64,000 nt of DNA, taken from the NCBI RefSeq assembly GCF_037081775.1, contig NZ_JBAMHQ010000001.1, positions 2,604,001-2,668,000 of the forward strand. Direction: 5' to 3'. The notes beneath the pieces were generated by a model, which ran no database searches, was not told the origin of the DNA, and worked only from the letters and a program-made list of their open reading frames with translations. Below are positions 42,524 to 50,649 of the stretch, one piece after another. The first letter of the stretch is position 1. Every line of letters begins with the position of its first letter. A program made the translations under genes and the position numbers. This DNA comes from Haladaptatus sp. ZSTT2 (lineage in GTDB: Archaea > Halobacteriota > Halobacteria > Halobacteriales > Halococcaceae).

Positions 42524-44134
42524 TTACCCCTGCCCGACCATCGAATCTTGGTCGTCCCACTCCTTCTTGCGCAGTTCGTATTTTTGCACCTTCCCGGTCG
42601 CGGTGGTCGGAAGTGCGTCAACAAACTCGACGTTGTGGACGACTTTGTAGCCCGCGAGCCGTTCGCGGCAGAACGCCTCGATTTCTTCGAGGGTGATGCC
42701 CGGATTCTCCGTGTCACCGTTTGCGGGGACGATGAACGCCTTTGGCGTCTCGCCCCACTTATCGCTCGGTGCGGGAATCACGGCCACGTTGGCGATGGCG
42801 TCGTGGTCGAACAACGTGTCTTCGAGTTCGATCGAAGAGATGTTCTCCCCGCCGGAGATGATGATGTCCTTCTTGCGGTCTTGAATCGAAATCATGCCGT
42901 GTTCGTCCACGACCGCGAGGTCACCCATGTGGTAGTAGCCCTCGACGCGGTCTGTGAACGCCTCTTCGGTGGCTTCGGGCTTGTTCCAGTAGCCCTCCAT
43001 AATCTGGTTGCCGCGGACGACGACCTCGCCGAGCGTTTCGTCGTCCCACGGCACGTCCTCACCGTCCGCGTCCACGACACGGATTTCGGTCCCGAGGTAG
43101 CCGATTCCCTGCCGCTTCTTGAGTCGGAAGCGGGCGTCATCGTCATCGTCGAAAAAGCTCCCGAAGTCGGAGGTGGTGATGAGCGGCCCCGTCTCGGTCG
43201 CGCCGTAGACGTGCATCAAATACCAGCCGAACTCGTCTTCGACGACCCGGAGCGTCGCCTCTGGCGGCGCGCTGCCGGCGGTGGCGACGCGTACGTCGTT
43301 GTCACCTACCGTCTCCGGCTCTGCTTCGTCGTAGTACTCCATCAGCAAGTTGAGCACCGTCGGGGCGGCGCACATGTAGGAGACGTTCTCCTCGCGGACG
43401 GTGTCGAAAATCCACTCGGCGTCGATGCCGCGGGTACAGATTTGGCGCGCGCCGTTGCCGGTGACGGAAAAGATGTGTCCCCAGCCGTTTGCGTGGAACA
43501 TCGGCAGCGTCCACAGATACACGTCCTCGTCTGAGATGCGCTGGTGGTGGCTGATGAGGTAGGCGTGGAGTGTCTCACAGCGATGGGTGCGCATCACGCC
43601 CTTCGGGTCGCCGGTCGTTCCCGAGGTGTAGTTGATGGTGATGACCTCGTCTTCTGCCATCTCCGGGCGCTCGTACTCGCTCGATTCTGCGATGACGTCG
43701 TCGAACTGCTCCCAGTCGCCTTCGACGGCGTCCGCGTCGTTGGTGATGAAAATCTCGGTGGGGATGTCGTCGCGGATTTGCTCGATTTGCTCCGTGTAGG
43801 CGTGGTCTGCGTAGATGGCTTTCACGCCCGCATCGTTCAGGATGTACTCGAACTCGCGAGGGACGAGTCGGTAGTTGAGCGGCGTGTGCACCCCGCCAAG
43901 TTGCATGATGCCGTAGGCCGCTTCGAGGTGGTAGTGCGTGTTCGGGTCAAGGACGGCTACCCGGTCACCCTTTTCAACTCCGCGCGCCTGAAGTGCGGCG
44001 GAGAAGCCGTCTGCCCGGTCACCAATCTCAGCGTAGGTCAGTCGCTCTCCCGTAGTGGCGACGACCCCTTCTTTGTCTCCGTAATAGGTTCGTGCCCTAT
44101 CTAAAAACTCGGTGACGAGTAGCGGATTTTCCAT
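42524..44134 (-). CDS. AMP-dependent acyl-CoA ligase
   Basis: 536 residues of the ANL superfamily: activates a carboxylic acid with ATP to an acyl-AMP, then forms the CoA thioester. P-loop TINYTSGTTGDPKG (about 166-180), the A5 region VYGATETGPL, the hinge-side DRKKDIIISGGENISS (about 421-436) and the C-terminal catalytic lysine region LPTTATGKVQKYEL. Size and the order of motifs fit medium- or long-chain acyl or aryl acid ligases; the substrate is not fixed. It lies downstream of acs on the same strand with its own AT-rich upstream region. Confidence 0.92.
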   Translation of the reverse strand: MENPLLVTEFLDRARTYYGDKEGVVATTGERLTYAEIGDRADGFSAALQARGVEKGDRVAVLDPNTHYHLEAAYGIMQLGGVHTPLNYRLVPREFEYILNDAGVKAIYADHAYTEQIEQIRDDIPTEIFITNDADAVEGDWEQFDDVIAESSEYERPEMAEDEVITINYTSGTTGDPKGVMRTHRCETLHAYLISHHQRISDEDVYLWTLPMFHANGWGHIFSVTGNGARQICTRGIDAEWIFDTVREENVSYMCAAPTVLNLLMEYYDEAEPETVGDNDVRVATAGSAPPEATLRVVEDEFGWYLMHVYGATETGPLITTSDFGSFFDDDDDARFRLKKRQGIGYLGTEIRVVDADGEDVPWDDETLGEVVVRGNQIMEGYWNKPEATEEAFTDRVEGYYHMGDLAVVDEHGMISIQDRKKDIIISGGENISSIELEDTLFDHDAIANVAVIPAPSDKWGETPKAFIVPANGDTENPGITLEEIEAFCRERLAGYKVVHNVEFVDALPTTATGKVQKYELRKKEWDDQDSMVGQG

Positions 44135-44243
44135 ATGTCATGATAAAATTGGGCAAACCAAGCATAGGTTTTTCGCCTGCGGCAGGTGGTCGTCGCACCA
44201 GTCTGTGAGAGTACGCAATGAAAAAGACAGGGTGAACGTTCGC

Positions 44244-46238
44244 TCAGTTTGATTTGAGTTGGTCGCGGATTTTCTCCGGGACGGAAGGGTCACGAAGCGT
44301 CGTCGTGTTCCCGAGTTCTTCGTCGTTCGAGATGTTTTCGAGTAGGCGACGCATGATTTTCCCCGAGCGCGTTTTCGGCAGGTCGTCCACGAAGAGGACG
44401 TTTGCCGGGCGGGCGAACTTCCCAATCTCCTCTTCGACTGCGCCCACGATTCGCTTTCGCACGTCGTCGCCCGCCTCGACGCCCTCTCTCAGGATGACGT
44501 ACACGTCCGGCACTTCGCCCTTCGCTTCGTCCTTGCGCGAGACGACGGCGGCTTCTGCCACGTCTTCGACTTCTGCGACGGCGCTTTCGAGTTCCATCGT
44601 CCCGAGGCGGTGGCCCGCGACGTTCATCACGTCGTCCAACCGCCCAAGGATGCGGAAGTAGCCGTCGCGCTCGTGAACCGCGCCGTCCCCGGCTTTGTAC
44701 AGCCAGTCGCGCCAGTCGTCTGAGTCGGTGTCGGAGAAATCAGCCCAGTAGGTGCTGATGAAGCGCTCGTCGTCGCCGTACACCGTTTGGAGCATGCCGG
44801 GCCATGGCCGAGTGATGACGAGGTTGCCAGCCTGTCCCGTCGCCGGCTCTAAGAGGTCGCCCTCATCGTCTACGAGCGCGGGTTTGATGCCCGGACAGCC
44901 GACGCCCGCGCTGCCGGGTTTCATGTCTTTGAGCGCCGGGAGATTGGTGATGAGGTGGCCACCGGTCTCAGTCTGCCACCACGTATCCACGATGACGGCC
45001 TCCTCTTTGCCGACGTACTTGTAGTACCAGAGCCATGCTTCTGGCTGAATTGGTTCACCGACCGTCGTCATATGCCTAAAGGAGAAGTCGTAGTCGTCGA
45101 GGTACTGCTCGCCCCACTTCATGAACATGCGCACGGCGGTTGGCGAGGTGTGGAAGATGTCCACGTCGTACTTCTCTGCGATCTCCCACGTCCGGCTTTT
45201 GTGCGGGAAGTCGGGTGCGCCTTCGTACATCACCGAAGTCGTCCCGAGTGCGAGCGGGCCGTAGACGATGTACGTGTGGCCCGTAATCCAGCCGATGTCG
45301 GCCATACACCAGTAGGTGTCTTCGGGCTTGATATCGAGGACGTACTTCGAGGTGCCTGCCGCGTAGGCGAGATACCCGCCGGTGCGGTGCTGACAGCCCT
45401 TTGGCTGGCCCGTCGTCCCCGAGGTGTACATGAGGAACAGGGGGTCTTCTGCGTCACGGGAGACGGGGTCGACGCGCGCCCCGCGGTGATCTTCGAGGAG
45501 TTCTTCGACGCGGAGGTCACGGCCGTCTTCGAGTTCCACGTCGGGATGCAACTCGTCTTCGCGCGTCCAAACGAGCACGTTCTTGACGTCGTGGTCTGCG
45601 AGTTCCATCGCCTCGTCGGCCTTCTGTTTGTGGTTGAGCAACTCGCCACGGCGATAGTAGCCGTCAATGGTGACGACGTAGTCTGAGTTCGCGTCATCGA
45701 CGCGGTCTGCGAGTGCCTGTGCGGAGAAGCCACCGAACACTTCGCTGTGTGGTGCGCCAATCCGGGCGAGCGCGAGCATCGTAATCGGCAGAGCGGGCAC
45801 CATCGGCATGTGGAGGGTGACGATGTCGCCTTCCTTGACGCCGACGTCTCGCAGGAGGGACGCAAACTCGTTTACTTCGCGGTAGAGGTCTTGATACGAG
45901 ATGTTTCGCTGCTCGCCGTCTTCGCCCTCCCAGAGCAGTGCGGTCTGATTTTTTCGTTCGGCTAAGTGCCGGTCGATGCAGTTGTACGAGGCGTTCAGCT
46001 TCCCACCGGTGAACCATTTGAAAAACGGCGGGTTGCTGCCGTCGAACACCTCGTCCCACGGCTCGTCCCAGTCGAGCAGGTCTGCATACTCGGAAAATGC
46101 CTCGGGGTACTCCTCATCAAATCGGTCGTAGATGCCGGGGTCGGTCTGGTTTGCCTGCCCGACGAACTTCGGAGACGGTCGGAAATAGTCCTGTTCTCGG
46201 AGTCGTGCCTCAAGTGCCTGTGAAGAATCCTTCGTCAT
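44244..46238 (-). CDS. acs: Acetyl-CoA synthetase (acetate/propionate-CoA ligase)
   Basis: 664 residues, full Acs length. P-loop LMYTSGTTGQPKGC, the WWQTETGGHL segment (about 415-425) with the tryptophan that limits acyl chain length to acetate or propionate, and the C-terminal LPKTRSGKIMRRLL with the catalytic lysine. It makes acetyl-CoA or propionyl-CoA from the free acid. The neighbour mcmA1 suggests that propionate may be a real substrate. I use the ATG at 46238; 11 more codons upstream are open but run into a palindrome that looks like an operator. Confidence 0.95.
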   Translation of the reverse strand: MTKDSSQALEARLREQDYFRPSPKFVGQANQTDPGIYDRFDEEYPEAFSEYADLLDWDEPWDEVFDGSNPPFFKWFTGGKLNASYNCIDRHLAERKNQTALLWEGEDGEQRNISYQDLYREVNEFASLLRDVGVKEGDIVTLHMPMVPALPITMLALARIGAPHSEVFGGFSAQALADRVDDANSDYVVTIDGYYRRGELLNHKQKADEAMELADHDVKNVLVWTREDELHPDVELEDGRDLRVEELLEDHRGARVDPVSRDAEDPLFLMYTSGTTGQPKGCQHRTGGYLAYAAGTSKYVLDIKPEDTYWCMADIGWITGHTYIVYGPLALGTTSVMYEGAPDFPHKSRTWEIAEKYDVDIFHTSPTAVRMFMKWGEQYLDDYDFSFRHMTTVGEPIQPEAWLWYYKYVGKEEAVIVDTWWQTETGGHLITNLPALKDMKPGSAGVGCPGIKPALVDDEGDLLEPATGQAGNLVITRPWPGMLQTVYGDDERFISTYWADFSDTDSDDWRDWLYKAGDGAVHERDGYFRILGRLDDVMNVAGHRLGTMELESAVAEVEDVAEAAVVSRKDEAKGEVPDVYVILREGVEAGDDVRKRIVGAVEEEIGKFARPANVLFVDDLPKTRSGKIMRRLLENISNDEELGNTTTLRDPSVPEKIRDQLKSN

Positions 46239-46246
46239 ATGGTGCC

Positions 46247-46274
46247 ACCGTTCACCCGAAATTGGGTACACGGT
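46247..46274. promoter_or_regulatory. Palindrome in the acs promoter
   Basis: ACCGTTCACCC (46247-46257), six bases, GGGTACACGGT (46264-46274): 9 of 11 positions are symmetric. It starts nine bases before the acs ATG, so it would cover the transcript start region, where a repressor would act. Confidence 0.45.
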
Positions 46275-46419
46275 GCCATAGTTCTACCGTCCGGCCAACA
46301 TATGGTCGTAAACTGGGAAGAAAATTTCAAGGAGTCTGTGAATATCCGCATGCGGCGTTCGAATCACGATTCACACATCGCGCCCGAGAAATATGTTTAC
46401 TATTGGATGGTTTAGCGAA

Positions 46420-46466
46420 AAGAAGCGGCACACCAGCGCCCACACGAGGGGGTGACCGTCCCCGAA
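46420..46466 (-). terminator. Hairpin and T-rich tail after mcmA1
   Basis: On the minus strand after the mcmA1 stop, GGGG (46460-46463), a loop, CCCC (46449-46452), then CTTCTTTT about 25 bases on. A weak terminator candidate. The rest of 46239-46419 is the acs upstream region with no gene. Confidence 0.3.
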
Positions 46467-48167
46467 TTACGCGAGGCCGATTTTCTCTGAGTACGCGCCG
46501 TAGTGCTGTTTGAACACGTCCATAATCTCACCCATCGTGACGTAGGCTTTCACCGCGTCGATGATGGCTGGCATCACGTTCTCGCCGTTTTCAATCGCCT
46601 CGTCGAGCGCGGAGAGCGTGGCTTCGACTTCCTCGTCGTCGCGCTCTGCTTTGACTTCTGCGAGCCGGGTGAGCTGTTTTTCTTGCACTTCGTCGGAGAC
46701 GTGGAGCAGTTCTGGTTCGACTTCCTCGTCGAGTTTGTACTTGTTCACGCCGACGACGATTTCCTCGCCTTTGTCCACGCGCTTTTGGTACTCGTAGGAC
46801 GCCTCTTGAATCTCGCGCTGGAAGTAGCCCTGGTCGATGCCTTCGAGGACACCGTCGCGCACCGAGCCGTCGCCCATCTCCTTGATGTGCGTGATGTACT
46901 CCATCGTTTTCTCCTCCATCTCGTCGGTGAGTGCTTCGACCGCGAAACTGCCACCGAGTGGGTCGATGATGTCCGCAGCACCCGATTCGTCGGCGATGAT
47001 CTGTTGGGTACGCAGCGCGACGCGAACGGCCTCTTCAGAGGGCAGGGCAAGCGCCTCGTCGTAGCTGTTGGTGTGCAGGCTCTGGGTGCCCCCGAGGACC
47101 CCCGCGAGCGCTTGGATGGTCGTGCGGATGATGTTGTTGAGCGGCTGTTGGGCGGTGAGACTCTGGCCTGCCGTCTGGGTGTGGAACTTGAGTTGTTTGC
47201 TCGCATCCAACTCCGCGCCGTACCACTCGCTCATGACGCGGGCGTAGATGCGGCGGGCGGCGCGGTACTTCGCAATCTCCTCGAAAAACGAGTTGTGCGA
47301 GTTGAAGAAAAAGGAGAGCTGTGGCGCAAAATCGTCCACATCCAAACCGCGGTCCATCGCGTCTTCGACGTAGGCGAAGCCGTCTGCGAGCGTGAAGGCG
47401 AGTTCTTGAACCGCGGTCGAACCGGCCTCACGGATGTGGTAGCCCGAGATGGAGACGGGCTTCCACTTTGGCGTCTCTTCGGCCGCGAACTCGATGGTGT
47501 CGGTCACGACATCGAGCGACGGCGCGGGCGGGATGACCCACTCTTTTTGCGCGATGAACTCTTTGAGCATATCGTTTTGCAGGGTGCCCCGGACCTGGTC
47601 GCGCGGGACGCCTTGCTTGTCCGCGAGCGCGATGTACATCGCGTAGATGACGGCGGCGCTTGGGTTGATGGTGAAACTCGTAGACACCTCATCGACCCGG
47701 ATGCCGTCGAACAGTATCTCCATGTCGCGGAGCGTGTCCACGGCCACGCCCTCTTTACCGACCTCGCCGTCGCTCATCGGGTGGTCTGAGTCGAGGCCCA
47801 TCAGCGACGGCATGTCGAACGCCGTCGAAAGGCCAGTCTGACCCTCTTTGATGAGGTAGTGGAAGCGTTCGTTCGTCTCCTCTGCGGTGCCGAATCCGGC
47901 GAACTGGCGCATCGTCCACGTCCGTCCGCGGTACATCGTCGGGTAGACGCCGCGGGTGAACGGCTCCTCTCCCGGCATGCCGAGGTCGGTGTCGAAGTCG
48001 GTGTCGGCAACGTCGTCCGGGGTGTAGAGGCGGTCTACTTCGAGGTTGGAGACCGTCGCAAAGCGGTCTTTGCGCTCGCCGTAGGCAGAAAGAACGGGTT
48101 CTAAGGTGTCGTCCTCCCAGCGGTCGCGCGACTCACGAATTTTTTCGAGGTCGGCATCGTCGTACAT
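46467..48167 (-). CDS. mcmA1: Methylmalonyl-CoA mutase, catalytic large subunit
   Basis: 566 residues: the TIM-barrel substrate domain without a B12 domain, as in archaeal split mutases. Family sequence is TRGVYPTMYRGRTWTMRQFAGFGTAEETNERF (about 70-102), with the active-site Tyr and Arg, then STAFDMPSLMGLDSD and NIIRTTIQALAGVLGGTQSLHTNSYDEAL (about 355-385). The C-terminal helix region is a mutase-type helical linker. Works with McmA2 (28877-29296) and MeaB. It turns methylmalonyl-CoA, from propionyl-CoA, into succinyl-CoA for the TCA cycle. Confidence 0.96.
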   Translation of the reverse strand: MYDDADLEKIRESRDRWEDDTLEPVLSAYGERKDRFATVSNLEVDRLYTPDDVADTDFDTDLGMPGEEPFTRGVYPTMYRGRTWTMRQFAGFGTAEETNERFHYLIKEGQTGLSTAFDMPSLMGLDSDHPMSDGEVGKEGVAVDTLRDMEILFDGIRVDEVSTSFTINPSAAVIYAMYIALADKQGVPRDQVRGTLQNDMLKEFIAQKEWVIPPAPSLDVVTDTIEFAAEETPKWKPVSISGYHIREAGSTAVQELAFTLADGFAYVEDAMDRGLDVDDFAPQLSFFFNSHNSFFEEIAKYRAARRIYARVMSEWYGAELDASKQLKFHTQTAGQSLTAQQPLNNIIRTTIQALAGVLGGTQSLHTNSYDEALALPSEEAVRVALRTQQIIADESGAADIIDPLGGSFAVEALTDEMEEKTMEYITHIKEMGDGSVRDGVLEGIDQGYFQREIQEASYEYQKRVDKGEEIVVGVNKYKLDEEVEPELLHVSDEVQEKQLTRLAEVKAERDDEEVEATLSALDEAIENGENVMPAIIDAVKAYVTMGEIMDVFKQHYGAYSEKIGLA

Positions 48168-48181
48168 ACTCGTAGGTCTGT

Positions 48182-48204
48182 CCGGAAATTCATTAAGATT
48201 CCGG
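48182..48204. promoter_or_regulatory. Inverted repeat around the mcmA1 TATA element
   Basis: CCGGAA (48182-48187) and TTCCGG (48199-48204) enclose the sequence that reads TCTTAATGAAT on the minus strand (TATA-like, 21-31 bases before the ATG at 48167). A protein on this site would cover the TATA box. Confidence 0.4.
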
Positions 48205-48227
48205 GGTCAGCGGGCCGATTATGAAAA

Positions 48228-49028
48228 CTATTGGAAGCGTTTGGTCGATTCGATGAGCGGATGGCGAGCGTAATCGACCACGTCGATGTCGTCGATGGTG
48301 TTGAGTCCTTCCTTTTCTGCGGTCTTCGCCATCCCGAGGTCGACCGGCGTGTCGAGGACGATGACGTAGGCGTCCATCTCGGGGATACCGAGGCGGTCTG
48401 CGGCTTTAGAGCGGTGGTGACCGTCTGCGAGCAGCAGGTCGCCGTCGTTGTCGATGACGACGAGAGGCTCTGCAAGCCCGCGTTCGAGTTCGTAGCTTCG
48501 GCCTTCCAGTTCGTCCGCATACACACGCCCCTGCGTGGGCCGGAGTTCTGCGAGCTTCACCTTCCGGCGTTCCTCGCTCACCGTGACGCCGTGGATGTTC
48601 TCTAAGGTGCGCATGAGTTTCCCCACCTTCTCGGGGGTGGCGCGTTCGATTTGACTGCGAATCACGTCGGCGTTCGAGATGATGCCCACAAGGTTGCCGG
48701 CGTCGTCTACGACTGGGAGTTTCTGAATCCCCGACCGGAGGATGACGCGGGCAGCGTCGGTCAGGTCCATCTCCGGGTGGGCGACGATGAGTTCTTGGCT
48801 CATCACCTTGAAGATGAGTTCGTCATCGTCTGCGAGCAACAGGTCGCGGGCGCTCACGAACCCCTCGACGCGGCGGCCGCTACACACCGGAAACCCGCTG
48901 TGCTCGTCACTCTCTGCGATTCGCACTGCGACTGCTTCGACCGTATCATCGGGCGAAACGGTAGCCACGTCACGAGTCATATAGTCTTTGACGCGGGGCT
49001 TGGTTCCAGCCGAGTCAGGGTCTTCCAT
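48228..49028 (-). CDS. CBS-pair plus ParB-like nuclease-domain protein
   Basis: 266 residues. Two CBS repeats (about 13-65 and 75-128: VKDYMTRDVATVSPDDTVEAV, then QELIVAHPEMDLTDAARVILRSG) normally bind adenine nucleotides and sense energy state. The C-terminal half is a ParB/Srx-like domain with VKLAELRPTQGRVYADELEGR and LADGHHRSKAADRLG (about 200-215), the ADGHHR motif of this fold. No helix-turn-helix of true ParB is present, so chromosome partition is unlikely. ParB-like domains can hydrolyse CTP or phosphorylate small molecules; the substrate is unknown. Confidence 0.85.
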   Translation of the reverse strand: MEDPDSAGTKPRVKDYMTRDVATVSPDDTVEAVAVRIAESDEHSGFPVCSGRRVEGFVSARDLLLADDDELIFKVMSQELIVAHPEMDLTDAARVILRSGIQKLPVVDDAGNLVGIISNADVIRSQIERATPEKVGKLMRTLENIHGVTVSEERRKVKLAELRPTQGRVYADELEGRSYELERGLAEPLVVIDNDGDLLLADGHHRSKAADRLGIPEMDAYVIVLDTPVDLGMAKTAEKEGLNTIDDIDVVDYARHPLIESTKRFQ

Positions 49029-49067
49029 TACCCCGACTGACGGCCGCCCGCCGCAAAAGTGTCTCGC

Positions 49068-50546
49068 TCACTCCTCACCGTCGAAAAACTGTTTGCCGAA
49101 CTCGGGAATCGAGTACACCGACTCCACTGGCTGGCCGGGCCGCGAGGTGAGCGTATCGAAAAAGCGGTCTGTGATGACGTCGGTGAGAATCTGGCGCAAC
49201 GAGTCAGCAGACCCCTCTTCTACGTCACCGAGTAAGCCAAGTGAAATCTGCGCCCCGGCCATATCCGCGTGGCCGCCCGCAGAGCCAATCTGCCCGAACG
49301 CATCGCGCAGCGTCTCCCCGAGGTCGAGATCGGTGCCACGAGCGCGCGCAGAGACGTAGACGGTGCCCTCTTTGAAGCCGTAGACAAGGGTCGTCGTGAT
49401 GCCCTCCATGTTGAGCAGGTGGTCTGCGGCCTGGGCAAGCGCATCGCGGTCTGAGATGGGGCCAACCCCGCTCAACAACACGTCGCCTCGCATCTCACGT
49501 TCGTGGATGGCCCGCCCGATAATCGACAGCGTCTCTGCGCTCATACTCGGGGTTTCGAACTGGGCGAGCAGGCTGCTGTCTGCACGAGGCACGAGGAACT
49601 CGGCCGCCTCGAAATCCGCCGGTGAGATGTCACGCGAGAAGTCTTTCGTATCGACGCGAATCCCGTAGAGCAGTCCCGTCGCAACGGCCGTGTCCAGTTT
49701 GTAGCCAAGTTGCATCAGATAGTCCGTGAGCAGGGTGCTCGTCGCCCCAACGTCGCTTCGCACGTCAACAAAGCGGGCGTCGATGGGCGCGCGCGGTGGG
49801 TGGTGGTCGATGACCACGTCGACGTTCGTATCCGGGGGTAACTGGTCGTTGACGCCGGGGCGCGAGTGGTCGACGAGCGCGAACCCGGCGTACTCAGAGA
49901 GGTCGGCGCCGCGCTGGAGATTCCGTAAATCGAGGTCGAGCAGATTCACGAACGCGCGATTTTCTTGGTGGGTGATGTCACCAAAATAGACCACGTCCGC
50001 CGAACAGCCAACCGCCTGTGCAATCTTCTGGAGCGCCACGGCGCTCGCGAGCGCGTCCGGGTCAGGGTTGTCGTGGGTGACGACGGCGAGTTTGCCGGAG
50101 AGGGCTCTGAGCATCCGGACGAGCCGTCTCAGGCGCAGGCCTGTATCGCCCACACGCTCGATGATGTAGTCGGTCACGGCCGTACTCGGGTCGATGAGGG
50201 TGTCTGCGACCTCCTCAAGCGCCGTTAGTGTCTCCGCTCGGGGTTCTTCGCCCGTAAACACGGTAAGCTGTGCTTTTGGAAACGTGCGTCGGGCGGCTTT
50301 CGCGCTGGCGAGGTTTTGTCCGGGAATGTCGCTCGCAACCACGATGACATCCACCCCTTCTGCGGCATCGGCGATCGCCGTCGCGTTCGTGGGGTCTGCC
50401 AGCTTGGCGTTAATCGAATCGCTCCGAAGCGTTTCGACGCGCCGTTCTTCGTTCGTGAGCACGAGCAAGCGCCCGGAGTCGCGGCGGATGGTTTCGACTA
50501 ACGAATGGCCGAACGAGCCACAGCCGAGCACCAACCGGAAAACCAT
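49068..50546 (-). CDS. TrkA-N / DHH-DHHA1 phosphoesterase fusion
   Basis: 492 residues. N-terminal Rossmann domain of TrkA/RCK type (LGCGSFGHSLVE, about 7-18, with the GxGxxG-like start) that would bind NAD(H). Then a DHH phosphoesterase: THDNPDPDALASA (157-169), VDHSRPG, VVIDHHPP (DHH at 247-249) and the DHHA1 motif GSAGGHADMAGAQ near residue 430. Metal ligands appear complete. DHH-DHHA1 enzymes cut nanoRNA or cyclic di-AMP. Joined to a nucleotide-sensing domain it is a good candidate for a signal-nucleotide phosphodiesterase. It ends 39 bases before the CBS-ParB gene. Confidence 0.9.
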   Translation of the reverse strand: MVFRLVLGCGSFGHSLVETIRRDSGRLLVLTNEERRVETLRSDSINAKLADPTNATAIADAAEGVDVIVVASDIPGQNLASAKAARRTFPKAQLTVFTGEEPRAETLTALEEVADTLIDPSTAVTDYIIERVGDTGLRLRRLVRMLRALSGKLAVVTHDNPDPDALASAVALQKIAQAVGCSADVVYFGDITHQENRAFVNLLDLDLRNLQRGADLSEYAGFALVDHSRPGVNDQLPPDTNVDVVIDHHPPRAPIDARFVDVRSDVGATSTLLTDYLMQLGYKLDTAVATGLLYGIRVDTKDFSRDISPADFEAAEFLVPRADSSLLAQFETPSMSAETLSIIGRAIHEREMRGDVLLSGVGPISDRDALAQAADHLLNMEGITTTLVYGFKEGTVYVSARARGTDLDLGETLRDAFGQIGSAGGHADMAGAQISLGLLGDVEEGSADSLRQILTDVITDRFFDTLTSRPGQPVESVYSIPEFGKQFFDGEE

Positions 50547-50570
50547 GTGCCACCGTTCCCCTTCATTGGT

Positions 50571-50576
50571 CTAAAA
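50571..50576 (-). promoter_or_regulatory. TATA-like element of the TrkA-N/DHH gene
   Basis: Reads TTTTAG on the minus strand, 25-30 bases before the ATG at 50546, in the gap after nuoN. Confidence 0.45.
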
Positions 50577-50649
50577 CCCTCCGCCTGAACAGTGATTCTC
50601 TCGAACGCTATTGCTCAGCGGCAGAAAAACGAAAGAAAGTGGAGGCGAT

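Noticed and set aside
46503-47789. 428-codon plus-strand frame
   Set aside because: Antisense to mcmA1; the mcmA1 protein is unmistakable.
48228-49028. Chromosome-partition (parB) gene
   Set aside because: It lacks the ParB helix-turn-helix and a parA neighbour, and has CBS domains instead.
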